Of a stretch of 35,736 nt of DNA, positions 10,403-18,410 are shown one piece after another. Position 1 is the stretch's first letter. Each line of letters opens with the position of its first letter. This DNA is from an uncultured Porphyromonadaceae bacterium (GTDB taxonomy: Bacteria > Bacteroidota > Bacteroidia > Bacteroidales > Muribaculaceae). A program made the translations under genes and the position numbers. Where the stretch lies: NCBI GenBank assembly GCA_947176915.1, contig CAMWSM010000023.1, positions 1 through 35,736 of the forward strand, given 5' to 3'. The notes under the pieces were generated by a model. That model was not told the DNA's origin. It saw nothing but the letters and a program-made list of their open reading frames with translations, and ran no database searches.

Positions 10403-10444
10403 TAAGCCGGGAATTAAGAAAAAAAGGCTTAACTTCCCGGCTTA
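10403..10444 (-). terminator. Probable terminator after efp
   Basis: TAAGCCGGGAA (10403-10413) pairs perfectly with TTCCCGGCTTA (10434-10444), with a further TTAAG/CTTAA inner stem. On the - strand the hairpin is followed by T-rich sequence, though not an unbroken T run. Confidence 0.7.
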
Positions 10445-10499
10445 GGTAAGATTGTCGTTAAAGGGTCGGCTATACTTTGATTTGAGGAAAAGCGTCAGG

Positions 10500-11066
10500 T
10501 TATGCCTTTACTCTGCCAACGTATTCTCCTGAACGGGTGTCAACCTCAATCAGCTCACCTTCATTGATGAAGAGGGGCACACGGACAGTAGCACCGGTTT
10601 CAACAGTAGCCGGTTTGAGAGTATTTGTAGCAGTATCTCCTTTGAGACCAGGCTCTGTATAAGTGATTTTGAGCACAGTCTTCACAGGCATTTCAGCGTA
10701 AAGGACAGTGTCGGTAGAGGCATCGCTGACAACTTCCACAGTGTCTCCCTCTTTCATAAAGGCAGCGCCGGTTACGAGTTCCTTATTGATGGGCACCTGC
10801 TCGAAAGTCTCGTTGTTCATGAAAATATCGTCGCCGCCGTCAGCATAGAGATACTGATAGGGACGGCGCTCAACGCGTACGTCTTCGAGTTTTTCGCCGA
10901 TGTTGAAGCGGCGTTCAAGCACACGGCCGTCAACCACGTTTTTAAGTTTGGTGCGCATGAAGGTGTTGCCCTTGCCGGGCTTTACATGCAAAAATTCAAC
11001 TACGAAATAGAGCTGGCCGTCCATGCGGATGCAGGTGCCATTCTTGATGTCTTGAGCGTTCATCAT
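10500..11066 (-). CDS. efp: Translation elongation factor P
   Basis: The 188-residue product has the three-domain EF-P layout: a KOW-like N domain, then two OB domains, ending [21 protein letters not shown] rescues ribosomes stalled at polyproline. The loop reads [10 protein letters not shown], so the tip residue is Lys32 (the E. coli Lys34 position) rather than arginine. A lysine-type modification or none is therefore expected. No epmA, epmB or ymfI-like gene is in the window. Two ATG codons are adjacent (11066 and 11063); either could be used. A promoter with 20-base spacing lies upstream and a large hairpin follows. Confidence 0.96.
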   Translation of the reverse strand: MMNAQDIKNGTCIRMDGQLYFVVEFLHVKPGKGNTFMRTKLKNVVDGRVLERRFNIGEKLEDVRVERRPYQYLYADGGDDIFMNNETFEQVPINKELVTGAAFMKEGDTVEVVSDASTDTVLYAEMPVKTVLKITYTEPGLKGDTATNTLKPATVETGATVRVPLFINEGELIEVDTRSGEYVGRVKA

Positions 11067-11121
11067 ATCGATAAAAATTTTTATTGTTCAATAATGAGAA
11101 GGAGGAGATGAGAATTTGATG

Positions 11122-11153
11122 CAAAATTAATAAAAAAAAGCTGACTCACCAAG
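11122..11153 (-). promoter_or_regulatory. Promoter of efp
   Basis: On the - strand, CTTG (11150-11153) is followed after 20 bases by TAATTTTG (11122-11129). It is divergent from the rpmH promoter 70 bases away. Confidence 0.7.
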
Positions 11154-11220
11154 AAAGTAACCCCTGCGAGTGGGTTTAAATGAGGATGCAGGGCTTAAAA
11201 ATCAAAAAAATAGTCTGAAA

Positions 11221-11252
11221 TTTGTGGAAGTGAAAGAAATTGTCTAATTTTG
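11221..11252 (+). promoter_or_regulatory. Promoter of rpmH
   Basis: TTTG (11221-11224), a 20-base spacer, then TAATTTTG (11245-11252) give a perfect consensus identical in layout to that of rplS. It implies a leader of about 33 bases. Confidence 0.82.
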
Positions 11253-11290
11253 CATTCCGAAAATCCGAAATTAAATAAGCAATATACACA

Positions 11291-11446
11291 ATGAAAAGAA
11301 CATTCCAGCCCTCCAACCGCAGAAGGGTAAACAAACACGGTTTCCGTGAGAGAATGGCGACTAAAGATGGTCGCAAAGTGTTGTCTCGTCGTCGCGCCAA
11401 AGGTCGCTACTCACTGACAGTTTCTGACAGCATCGCAAGCAAGTAA
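11291..11446 (+). CDS. rpmH: 50S ribosomal protein L34
   Basis: This 51-residue ORF starts [17 protein letters not shown] and continues [22 protein letters not shown], which is unmistakably L34 over the whole conserved core. The C-terminal extension [12 protein letters not shown] is slightly longer than in Proteobacteria. L34 is a small basic protein of the large subunit. In many bacteria rpmH sits beside rnpA and dnaA, but here it is single, divergent from efp, with its own promoter and terminator. Confidence 0.97.
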   Translation: MKRTFQPSNRRRVNKHGFRERMATKDGRKVLSRRRAKGRYSLTVSDSIASK

Positions 11447-11472
11447 TCCCTCCGGATTCCCGAAATCTGTTA

Positions 11473-11512
11473 CGGGCTGCCTAAACAATTGTTTGGGCAG
11501 CCCGAACTTTTT
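11473..11512 (+). terminator. Rho-independent terminator after rpmH
   Basis: A 14-bp stem (11473-11486 with 11491-11504) has one G-T pair and the 4-base loop AATT. It is followed by aacttttt. Confidence 0.88.
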
Positions 11513-11521
11513 GATATAGAA

Positions 11522-11552
11522 AAGGCCACCGAAGTGTTACCTTGGCGGCCTT
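11522..11552 (-). terminator. Terminator of the small membrane protein gene
   Basis: AAGGCCACC (11522-11530) pairs with GGCGGCCTT (11544-11552) with one mismatch. On the - strand the hairpin is followed by TTTTCTAT. It faces the rpmH terminator, as expected for convergent units. Confidence 0.65.
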
Positions 11553-11656
11553 CTGTCCCGGTCCTGTATATTACTCTGAATAAAGCCCTTTAATAAGAAC
11601 TATGAATGGCCGGGTGATATTGAATGTTTTCGTAACCTTTTTTGAAGCTTATATTA

Positions 11657-11881
11657 TCAATTGCCATTGAAGTAGCCTGACAGACTTTCCATAATTCCTA
11701 TGCTGAAAAGCCAGTAAAGAAGAATGGCAACCAGCAGCAGAACTCCAAGCCATAGCCATAGCTTATTGACTCTTTTTGTGGATTCATTTTGGCGACGATG
11801 TCCGCGTGCCCTTAATGAGTTGGCTACCATATCACCATTGGCGGCCTCTTCCTCTCTGTGGAGATTTTCCTTATTTTCCAT
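11657..11881 (-). CDS. Small single-pass membrane protein, unknown function
   Basis: The 74-residue product has a charged, soluble N-terminal half (many Glu, Asn and Arg). One hydrophobic helix follows at about residues 42-63 (LWLWLGVLLLVAILLYWLF), then a short tail SGYFNGN. I do not recognise a family. The start ATG is preceded by AAAGG, and the gene lies 96 bases downstream of dnaB on the same strand, with a convergent terminator beyond it. It could be the last gene of the menA-dnaB unit. The compact length, clean topology and flanking terminator favour a real gene, but no homology supports it. Confidence 0.6.
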   Translation of the reverse strand: MENKENLHREEEAANGDMVANSLRARGHRRQNESTKRVNKLWLWLGVLLLVAILLYWLFSIGIMESLSGYFNGN

Positions 11882-11977
11882 AACCTTTTATTTTTATAAC
11901 CTTTTTGAATGTTCATATTTAAAACACCTCTGACTCCCTCCGGGTTCATTCTCTCTAAAATAAAAATAGAATAAAAT

Positions 11978-13534
11978 TTAAAAAGGCACTCCGGAATCAT
12001 CCGGTCCGGGCATGATGTCGGGCATGGGTCCGGTGGGCTTACCAAAGTTAAAGGGATTCATGTCCATATTCGGGGAAGTGTCGTCGGTGTAGTCTGAATT
12101 CATTTTTGAGCCGAACTTCATGGGCGTCTGGGAGAGTGTTTCCTGCACGGCATCATAGCCGTCGTTCCAGTTCTCAAACTTGGCATATTTGCTTATGAAC
12201 CTTAGCTTGACATCTCCTACGGCACCTGAACGATGCTTAGCAACTATCAATTGAGCCAACCCTCTTATGTCGTTACCTTCGGCATCTTCCGACGATTTTG
12301 TGTAATACTCCGGTCGATGAATGAAGCAGACGATATCCGCATCCTGCTCAATGGCTCCCGATTCACGGAGGTCAGACAGTACGGGACGCTTATCTTCACG
12401 TGTCTCAGTGCTTCGGTTAAGCTGGGAAAGGGCAATGATCGGTATGTTAAGCTCCTTGGCGAGGGCTTTCAGAGAGCGTGATATGGTGCTGACCTCCTGC
12501 TCGCGGCTTCCCAGTTTAAGGCCTGTAGCATTCATAAGCTGAAGGTAGTCGATCATAATCATTTTCACCCCTTTCTCTCTTACGAGACGGCGTGCCTTGG
12601 TTCGCAATTCCGTTATCGACAGCCCCGGAGTCTCGTCAAGATAGAGGGGAGCGCTGTAGACACCTCTCAGACGTTCGTTAAGGCGATCCCACTCCTCGGG
12701 AGAGAGTTGGCCGCTTTTGATCTTTTCACCTTCAAGATCCGCTACATTGCTTATAAGACGCTTCACAAGCTGCACATTTGCCATCTCAAGAGTAAAGATG
12801 GCTATCGGGGTGTTCTTGTCGACCGCCATATTCTTCGCCATGGAGAGCACGAATGCCGTTTTACCCATAGCGGGTCGCGCAGCAATTATTATAAGGTCTG
12901 AATTTTGCCAACCGGAGGTCAGGCGGTCAAGATCGGTATATCCCGTCTCAAGTCCTGAAAGACCGCTTTCATTATTGGCAGCGGTCTGAATCTGTTCAAG
13001 GGCAAGATTTATGACCGGGTCAATCTGGGTTACCTCCCTTTTGAGCTGAGTCTGGGAAATATCAAACAACTGCCCCTCGGCTTCCTGTAGAAGATCATCC
13101 ACGTCATTGCTCTCGTCGAAAGCTTTAGTCTCTATCACGGAGGCATAGCTTATGAGGCGCCGGGCAAGATATTTCTGCGCGATTATGCGTGCATGAAACT
13201 CAACGTTGGCAGCCGAGTAAACGCGTGATGTGAGTTCCGTTACGTGGAGGGCTCCTCCAACTTCCTCCAGCACTCCGTCCTGACGGAGCTGTTCCGTCAC
13301 AGTCAGCATGTCGATCGGACGCTGGTTGAATCCGAGAGTGGAGATTGCCTGATATATTTTCTGATTGCGTGGTTCGTAAAAGCTTTCCGGCACCAGAATG
13401 TCGCAGACGTTCATGTAGGCATCTTTTTCAAGCATACATGCGCCCAGAACGACCTCTTCAAGTTCGGTGTCGTTCGGCGGCAGTTTCCCTGCGATTGAGG
13501 GAGCCGGTTTGTTAAAATCCGATTTCTTTGCCAT
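11978..13534 (-). CDS. dnaB: Replicative DNA helicase DnaB
   Basis: The 518-residue product has the DnaB N-terminal helical domain (about 18-125), a linker, and the RecA-like DnaB_C domain. Walker A is ARPAMGKT (residues 219-226). The Walker B region is MIMIDYLQLM, and QLNRSTETREDKRP and AKHRSGAVGDV follow. DnaB unwinds the replication fork as a hexamer. The C-terminus beyond the helicase core is Met/Pro/Asp-rich and probably disordered. No intein or other insertion interrupts it. Its start codon overlaps the menA stop by one base (TAATG), so it is translated from a menA-dnaB message. Confidence 0.97.
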   Translation of the reverse strand: MAKKSDFNKPAPSIAGKLPPNDTELEEVVLGACMLEKDAYMNVCDILVPESFYEPRNQKIYQAISTLGFNQRPIDMLTVTEQLRQDGVLEEVGGALHVTELTSRVYSAANVEFHARIIAQKYLARRLISYASVIETKAFDESNDVDDLLQEAEGQLFDISQTQLKREVTQIDPVINLALEQIQTAANNESGLSGLETGYTDLDRLTSGWQNSDLIIIAARPAMGKTAFVLSMAKNMAVDKNTPIAIFTLEMANVQLVKRLISNVADLEGEKIKSGQLSPEEWDRLNERLRGVYSAPLYLDETPGLSITELRTKARRLVREKGVKMIMIDYLQLMNATGLKLGSREQEVSTISRSLKALAKELNIPIIALSQLNRSTETREDKRPVLSDLRESGAIEQDADIVCFIHRPEYYTKSSEDAEGNDIRGLAQLIVAKHRSGAVGDVKLRFISKYAKFENWNDGYDAVQETLSQTPMKFGSKMNSDYTDDTSPNMDMNPFNFGKPTGPMPDIMPGPDDSGVPF

Positions 13535-14448
13535 TACAATGGATATGGATTAATGTCTGGTTGATAAGCCCCTTCCTGCCATACTGATAGGATTACCAAT
13601 AGGTAGATAGAGGCAATACATAATAGTATGGAAGTGAATTTCAATATATTGTTGAGCATGGCTCCTTGGAGCGACTTGAGTCTTTGCCATAGAAGCAAAT
13701 GCCACCCCACTATGACTATCCAGCCGGCAGCGGTCCATGACGGGGAATATGTTGAAGCCATAGCGAAAAGCACGCATCCCGTTATCCCGTCAATGAGATA
13801 AACGTTAGCCATTATTTTTTTTCCGAAAATCACCACTGTAGTTCGTTTTCCCACAGCAGCATCGTCATCACGGTCGCGATAGTTATTTATGATTAAGACA
13901 TTTGCTGCCAGAAGTCCCACTCCCAAAGCCGCGCACAGAGTGGTGGAGGAGATATGAAACACCCTGGTCTGCACATATTCAGTGAAAATGACAGGCACGA
14001 GTCCGAAGAAAATTACTACAGCCAGATCCCCCAATCCATGATGGGATAGGGGATAGGGGCCCGCGCTATACGCCAAAGCGAAAACAGCTATGGCAGCCCC
14101 AACCGGAATGAGCCACCATCCTCCCCAATAGATAAGGGAGCAACCGAGAATGATGTCGGCAGCAAGGAGTCCGAATGTGGCATTCCGCATAGCTGAGGGG
14201 GAGATGTCTCCTTCTGTCACACCGCGCCGGAATCCCTCTCTTCCCTTTTTGTCAAGACCATTCTTAAAATCGTAATATTCATTTGCGAAATTAGAGGCAA
14301 TCTGCGCGATTATGGCGAATGCCAAGCAGATGAGCATAGGGATAAGGGAAAAGCCGTGATGATATACTGCACATCCTGTGCCGGCAGTCACCCCTGCGAC
14401 ACTCACAGGGAGAGTCCGCAGCCGCATTGCCTCTATCCATTCTTTCAT
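13534..14448 (-). CDS. menA: 1,4-dihydroxy-2-naphthoate polyprenyltransferase
   Basis: MenA attaches the polyprenyl chain to dihydroxynaphthoate, the membrane step of menaquinone synthesis. The 304-residue protein is an integral UbiA-family enzyme with about eight or nine hydrophobic segments. It carries the two aspartate-rich motifs of the family, NFANEYYDFKNG near the first and NNYRDRDDDAAVGKRT near the second. Its N-terminal RLRTLPVSVAGV is typical of MenA. Its start overlaps the stop of the ADP-ribosylglycohydrolase gene by four bases and its stop overlaps dnaB by one, so all three are probably one transcript. Confidence 0.94.
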   Translation of the reverse strand: MKEWIEAMRLRTLPVSVAGVTAGTGCAVYHHGFSLIPMLICLAFAIIAQIASNFANEYYDFKNGLDKKGREGFRRGVTEGDISPSAMRNATFGLLAADIILGCSLIYWGGWWLIPVGAAIAVFALAYSAGPYPLSHHGLGDLAVVIFFGLVPVIFTEYVQTRVFHISSTTLCAALGVGLLAANVLIINNYRDRDDDAAVGKRTTVVIFGKKIMANVYLIDGITGCVLFAMASTYSPSWTAAGWIVIVGWHLLLWQRLKSLQGAMLNNILKFTSILLCIASIYLLVILSVWQEGAYQPDINPYPL

Positions 14449-15389
14449 TTTTTCCTTTCTTCTAAAAGATGTGTCAGATCGTTTGCAACAGTTTCAATCA
14501 TCTCCTTATCAAGGAGTCCCTCGATAAGTCGAGGGTCGAGCGCTTCATAGCCATACTTCAATCCAAGCATTCCTTGAGCGAGTGCGGCGTTTGTATCGGC
14601 ATCTCCCCCCTGCATGATGATTTTATGTAAGGCGTCTGTGGGAGAATCACAATGCCATATCGCCCATAATGCACACGCCATTAGCCGGCGCACAAACCAG
14701 AAGGTGTCGGGATCGTCAAGGTGCAGGTCTTCGAGAGTGCCGTGGCGAGCGATGTCGATATATCTTATAAGGTCGGCATTCATGGAGCGTGCCATGTCGA
14801 TAAGCGAATCAAAAGAAGCCTCCTTATCCTCCCACATCAGAGAGGCTGCCATTTTTGCAATAATGGCGGAGGCTGCCTCGCAACGGGAATGGGCATGGGT
14901 CAGGCGACAATATGTAACAGCTGTTTGAGGAAGGTCTTCATCCCATATACCGACGAAAAATGCTCTTCCGAGACATTCGTTTGATGCATCGAATTTCTTC
15001 ATGCTGTCCCAGACTTTTTGGGTCGTTCCGAAAGGATCTCCGGGATAATCAGGCTGAGAAAGCACCCAGCGGAGATTTGTAGTGAGGTCAACGTTATGTT
15101 GCTTATACAACCGATGGTAGCGGGAAGCTATGTCTGAATAGTTGATTCCTTTGTTCTCAATAAGACTTTTCAGCTGTTCGAGCACAATTATCGTGTCGGT
15201 GCTGCATTCTCCGCGTTTCCATTGGGCACGGTGGGCGTCACGGATAATTTGGGAGTAGTCTGTCAGTCCGTTGGGATAGAAGCGATTCACTTCCTTACGG
15301 CTCATAAATTCTGTTCCCAATCCAAGGGCATCGCCAATAGCATAGCCAAAAAGGGCTCCAAATACCTTATCTCTGATAGATTTTGCCAT
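14445..15389 (-). CDS. ADP-ribosylglycohydrolase family protein
   Basis: The 314-residue product has the all-helical DraG/ARH fold signature. Visible elements are GALFGYAIGDALGLGTEFM at the N-terminus (Glu27 as a likely metal or substrate ligand), THAHSRCEAAS in the middle, and GGDADTNAA at 261-269. The family removes ADP-ribose from proteins, nucleic acids or small molecules using two Mg2+ ions. Odd point: the usual T-D-D-T ligand motif reads S-T-D-T here (residues 63-66), so one conserved aspartate appears replaced by threonine, although GDADTN is intact. It is the first gene of the menA-dnaB unit and has a promoter of the phylum type upstream. Substrate unknown. Confidence 0.88.
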   Translation of the reverse strand: MAKSIRDKVFGALFGYAIGDALGLGTEFMSRKEVNRFYPNGLTDYSQIIRDAHRAQWKRGECSTDTIIVLEQLKSLIENKGINYSDIASRYHRLYKQHNVDLTTNLRWVLSQPDYPGDPFGTTQKVWDSMKKFDASNECLGRAFFVGIWDEDLPQTAVTYCRLTHAHSRCEAASAIIAKMAASLMWEDKEASFDSLIDMARSMNADLIRYIDIARHGTLEDLHLDDPDTFWFVRRLMACALWAIWHCDSPTDALHKIIMQGGDADTNAALAQGMLGLKYGYEALDPRLIEGLLDKEMIETVANDLTHLLEERKK

Positions 15390-15434
15390 TATTCAGGGGT
15401 TTTATGTCATTCTCTTCTGTCGTTGAGAATAGAC

Positions 15435-15453
15435 GGTTAGTAGGGTAGGTTAG
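15435..15453. repeat. CTAACC-like short repeat in the ADP-ribosylglycohydrolase leader
   Basis: On the - strand this reads CTAACCTACCCTACTAACC, just downstream of the predicted transcription start. Confidence 0.45.
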
Positions 15454-15459
15454 CAATTG

Positions 15460-15490
15460 CAAAGATAAGAATTTAAATTGGATTAACAAT
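15460..15490 (-). promoter_or_regulatory. Promoter of the ADP-ribosylglycohydrolase-menA-dnaB unit
   Basis: ATTG (15487-15490), a 19-base spacer and TATCTTTG (15460-15467) on the - strand fit the consensus with one mismatch in the -33 box. The leader is about 65 bases. Confidence 0.65.
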
Positions 15491-15525
15491 GTAATTTAAC
15501 GAAAAAAGTTGTGATGCGTATTTTT

Positions 15526-16032
15526 TTAACGTTTACTTCTCTTTTTTTTAAAGAATCTTTTCATCAGTTCTGCACATTCTTCCTCCATTACACCCTGAGT
15601 GAGGAGTGTTTTAGGATGAAGAGGGGAGTCGGCCTCCCGGCAAAATCGCCTGAAGCCACGCTTTTTGTCCTCTGCTCCATAGACAATTCTTCCTATATGG
15701 CTCAATCCTAATGCCCCTGCGCACATCGGGCAGGGCTCTACGGTAACATAGAGCGTGCAGTCAGGAAGATATTTGCCTCCCAGAGCATGAGAAGAGGATG
15801 TGAGGGCAATCATCTCCGCATGAGCAGTAACGTCTGTGAGTCGTTCAGTGAGATTATGCGCCCTTGCGATAATTCTTCCTCCGCATACCACTACTGCCCC
15901 GATGGGCACTTCATCCATCTTTCCACCTTTTTCTGCCTCCATCAGCGCCTGCTGCATATAATATTCATCAAGTCTCCCCCCCAGGAGCCCTCCGAAATCA
16001 TCCGCAGCAAGGGAGTCTTCATTCATTGCCAT
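15526..16032 (-). CDS. tadA: tRNA-specific adenosine deaminase
   Basis: TadA converts A34 to inosine in the anticodon of tRNA-Arg. The 168-residue protein has the zinc site HAE (His71, catalytic Glu73) and PCPMCAGA (Cys101, Cys104), within a deaminase core that also shows GAVVVCGGRII. Two in-frame ATGs (16032 and 16026) are possible. Both lie upstream of the ispH stop, so the genes overlap by 14 or 8 bases. The C-terminus is very basic (FFKKKRSKR). It is the last gene of the ribE-cmk-ispH-tadA set. Confidence 0.95.
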   Translation of the reverse strand: MAMNEDSLAADDFGGLLGGRLDEYYMQQALMEAEKGGKMDEVPIGAVVVCGGRIIARAHNLTERLTDVTAHAEMIALTSSSHALGGKYLPDCTLYVTVEPCPMCAGALGLSHIGRIVYGAEDKKRGFRRFCREADSPLHPKTLLTQGVMEEECAELMKRFFKKKRSKR

Positions 16033-16903
16033 GACGTTTTCTGATTATGTCGGCAACTTTCTCCATAAGCCAAAGCGGGGTAGAGGTGGCGCCGCAGATT
16101 CCCACCGAATCGGCATTCGTTGTCCAGTCAGGATCAAGCTGAGATTCTTCGGAGATAAGATAAGTGCGGGGATTCACTTCACGGCATTTTTCAAAAAGAA
16201 CCTTTCCGTTGGAACTTTTTGCTCCGCTGACGAAAATGACCACTTCATGATTACGTGCAAATTCCCGCATATTCTCCATCCTGTTTGCCACCTGCCGGCA
16301 TATCGTGTCGAAATATTCAAACTTCCCCTCTTTTTTGCGCCTCTTTATCTCCTCCACTACCTGCCGGAAACCTTCAAGCGACTTTGTTGTCTGCGAATAA
16401 AGAAGAATATCGCGCGAAAGGTCAAGACTGTCTATCCCCTCTAAATCCTGAATCACGACAGCCTCTCCGTTGGTTTGTCCGACGAGTCCGTTCACCTCCG
16501 CATGACCCATCTTGCCATATATTACTATCAAAGGTTTGGAGCCTCCCTTTTTCTCAGACTCCACTCCATCGTTGTATGCCTGCTTGATACGCCGCTGCAA
16601 TTGCAGCACAACGGGACAAGTGGCGTCAATTATCTCGATGTTGTTTGCATCGGCAGTCTGATAGGTCTGGGGAGGTTCGCCATGAGCGCGCAACAGCACT
16701 TTTACATTTTTAAGTGTCCCGAGTTCCTGATGGGTGATTGTCTGCAAGCCCTTTCCGCAAAGCCGGTCCACTTCCGAAGCATTATGCACGATATCCCCCA
16801 GACAGTAGAGGCGCCCGGTTGAATCGAGCTCCTCTTCTGCCTTGCGGATAGCGGTAACGACTCCGAAACAGAATCCGGAATTGCTGTCGATCTCTACGTT
16901 CAT
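16019..16903 (-). CDS. ispH: 4-hydroxy-3-methylbut-2-enyl diphosphate reductase
   Basis: IspH makes IPP and DMAPP in the last step of the MEP isoprenoid pathway, using a 4Fe-4S cluster held by three cysteines. Here these are Cys12 (GFCFGV), Cys96 (DATCPVV) and the cysteine in GICGATSTP near the C-terminus. The active-site glutamate lies in the GHAEVNGLVGQT region, with LRAHGEP and SQTT also present. The 294-residue length is normal for the stand-alone enzyme (no S1 fusion). Its ATG overlaps the cmk stop by four bases and its end overlaps tadA. Confidence 0.96.
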   Translation of the reverse strand: MNVEIDSNSGFCFGVVTAIRKAEEELDSTGRLYCLGDIVHNASEVDRLCGKGLQTITHQELGTLKNVKVLLRAHGEPPQTYQTADANNIEIIDATCPVVLQLQRRIKQAYNDGVESEKKGGSKPLIVIYGKMGHAEVNGLVGQTNGEAVVIQDLEGIDSLDLSRDILLYSQTTKSLEGFRQVVEEIKRRKKEGKFEYFDTICRQVANRMENMREFARNHEVVIFVSGAKSSNGKVLFEKCREVNPRTYLISEESQLDPDWTTNADSVGICGATSTPLWLMEKVADIIRKRHGNE

Positions 16904-17595
16904 TTCTTCATCTCAATTTCATGAAACTTCTCCATGAGCCATTCCATTTGCTGAGCGCGGGTCATGGAGCCGTTGTCAAGTTCAAGAGCGTCGGAAGCTT
17001 TGCGCAGAGGCGAGACTTCGCGCGTGGTGTCGATGCGGTCGCGTTCCTCAACATTACGGAGCACCTCCTCGAAGTCAACTTCTTCCCCTTTCTCCTTGAG
17101 TTCGAGATAACGTCTTTTCGCCCTCTCTTCCGCGCTTGCGCATACAAATACTTTCATTTCGGCATCCGGGAAAACTGTCGTGCCGATATCCCTGCCATCC
17201 ATGACAATGCCTTTCTCTTTCCCGAACTGTTGCTGAAGCGCCACAAGACGTTCCCTTACCTCCGGAATCACTGCCACTGGGCTTACCATTCCACTCACTT
17301 CCATTGAGCGGATCTCTTTCTCTACATCCTCGCCGTTCAGGAGAGTATGCTGTATGCCATCCTCACCTGTAGGTTGAAAAGTGATATTGATTGACGGCAG
17401 GGCGCTGACAAGGCTGTCAACGTCAATCTTCCCCTCTTTGACCATCCCGTTGCGCAAGGCAAAAAGGGTAACCGCGCGATACATTGCTCCTGAATCGACA
17501 TACACGTAGCCTATTCGTCGTGCAAGTTCCCGCGCCATCGTGCTTTTTCCGGAGGAGGAATAGCCGTCGATTGCTATGATAATTTTCTCTGCCAT
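16900..17595 (-). CDS. cmk: Cytidylate kinase
   Basis: CMP/dCMP kinase, 231 residues. The P-loop GYSSSGKST is at residues 11-19. DSGAMYRAVTLFAL, the family hallmark, follows, as does MDGRDIGTTVFPDAEMKVFV. RAKRRYLELKEKGEEVDFE and DRIDTTREVSPLRKA are the lid and nucleotide-binding region. The enzyme supplies CDP for nucleotide and phospholipid synthesis. It starts 24 bases after ribE and overlaps ispH, consistent with one transcript. Confidence 0.96.
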   Translation of the reverse strand: MAEKIIIAIDGYSSSGKSTMARELARRIGYVYVDSGAMYRAVTLFALRNGMVKEGKIDVDSLVSALPSINITFQPTGEDGIQHTLLNGEDVEKEIRSMEVSGMVSPVAVIPEVRERLVALQQQFGKEKGIVMDGRDIGTTVFPDAEMKVFVCASAEERAKRRYLELKEKGEEVDFEEVLRNVEERDRIDTTREVSPLRKASDALELDNGSMTRAQQMEWLMEKFHEIEMKK

Positions 17596-17602
17596 TAGAG
17601 AT

Positions 17603-17624
17603 GTTAAGATATTAAGATATTAGG
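17603..17624. repeat. TTAAGATA short repeat between ribE and cmk
   Basis: gttaagatattaagatattagg contains three imperfect 8-base units that run into the ribE stop. In the gene direction it reads CTAATATCTTAATATCTTAAC. Confidence 0.55.
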
Positions 17625-18228
17625 ATGCGAATTCACTCAGGCGGGCAAGATATTTCCCTATAATATCAAATTCTATATTCACCCTTGTCCCTTTTTCAAT
17701 GCGATGGAAATTTGTGTGATCATGTGTGTAGGGGATAATTGCCACGCGGAAACTGTCGCGTTCAGAGTCGCATACAGTCAGGCTTACCCCGTTGACAGTT
17801 ACGGAGCCTTTTTCCACAGTAACATATCCTTTGCGCGCCATTTGCGGATCTATGTCATATTTGAAGGTATAATACCAGCTTCCGTCAGCTTCCTCCACTC
17901 CGAGACATTCCGCAGTGGTGTCGACGTGCCCCTGAACGATATGACCGTCAAGACGTCCGTCTATTTTCATGCTGCGCTCCACATTTACAAGATCACCTAC
18001 CTTTAAATCGCCCAGGTTGCTGCGTTCGAGAGTCTCCTTGATGGCTGTTACGGTGTATGTGCCGTCGCCGGGAAGAGAGACAACCGTAAGGCATACGCCA
18101 TTGTGGGAAATGCTCTGGTCTATGCGCAGTTCATCGGCGAAAGGACAACGAAGAGTCAGGTGAAGATTGCCATCCTCATGGCGAAGCCCCGTCACTTCAA
18201 TTGCGTCTTCTACAATTCCTGAAAACAT
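17620..18228 (-). CDS. ribE: Riboflavin synthase, alpha subunit
   Basis: The enzyme dismutates two 6,7-dimethyl-8-ribityllumazines to riboflavin. The 202-residue product is two tandem lumazine-binding barrels. It begins MFSGIVEDAIEV and contains the first-domain motif NGVCLTV, then GHIVQGHVDTT. The second-domain counterpart is NGVSLTV, followed by IPYTHDHTNF. It heads the ribE-cmk-ispH-tadA set. A perfect phylum-type promoter lies upstream and no FMN riboswitch is recognisable in the leader. Confidence 0.96.
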   Translation of the reverse strand: MFSGIVEDAIEVTGLRHEDGNLHLTLRCPFADELRIDQSISHNGVCLTVVSLPGDGTYTVTAIKETLERSNLGDLKVGDLVNVERSMKIDGRLDGHIVQGHVDTTAECLGVEEADGSWYYTFKYDIDPQMARKGYVTVEKGSVTVNGVSLTVCDSERDSFRVAIIPYTHDHTNFHRIEKGTRVNIEFDIIGKYLARLSEFAS

Positions 18229-18308
18229 ATATTGAATTTTTAGTGTTTATTCATTGCTTTATCCGTAAAAGGGGTTCAAAAAAACCTTTTTATGGAGTCC
18301 ATTTTCTG

Positions 18309-18340
18309 CAAATTTACAATTATTTTTCATAGTAGGCAAA
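18309..18340 (-). promoter_or_regulatory. Promoter of the ribE operon
   Basis: On the - strand TTTG (18337-18340), a 20-base spacer and TAAATTTG (18309-18316) are a perfect match to the consensus. Confidence 0.82.
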
Positions 18341-18357
18341 AAAATAGGCTTTTCTAT

Positions 18358-18388
18358 TTTGTCTTTATTATTAAATGTGCTATATTTG
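18358..18388 (+). promoter_or_regulatory. Promoter of the ATPase-DUF4435 gene
   Basis: TTTG (18358-18361), a 19-base spacer and TATATTTG (18381-18388) point to a start near 18394. This rules out the in-frame ATG at 18375 and fixes the gene start at 18411. It is back-to-back with the ribE promoter; the two -33 boxes are 17 bases apart. Confidence 0.78.
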
Positions 18389-18410
18389 GAGGCATAAAAC
18401 CTTATCGAAT

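Noticed and set aside
11176..11400. 74-codon antisense frame over rpmH
   Set aside because: It overlaps the full L34 gene on the opposite strand and includes the promoter region.
18229..18308. Possible FMN riboswitch upstream of ribE
   Set aside because: The leader lacks the conserved FMN-element blocks and is short and AT-rich; a plain promoter explains the region.
18375..18410. In-frame ATG at 18375 as the start of the ATPase-DUF4435 gene
   Set aside because: The -7 promoter box lies at 18381-18388, downstream of that ATG, so it would not be in the transcript.
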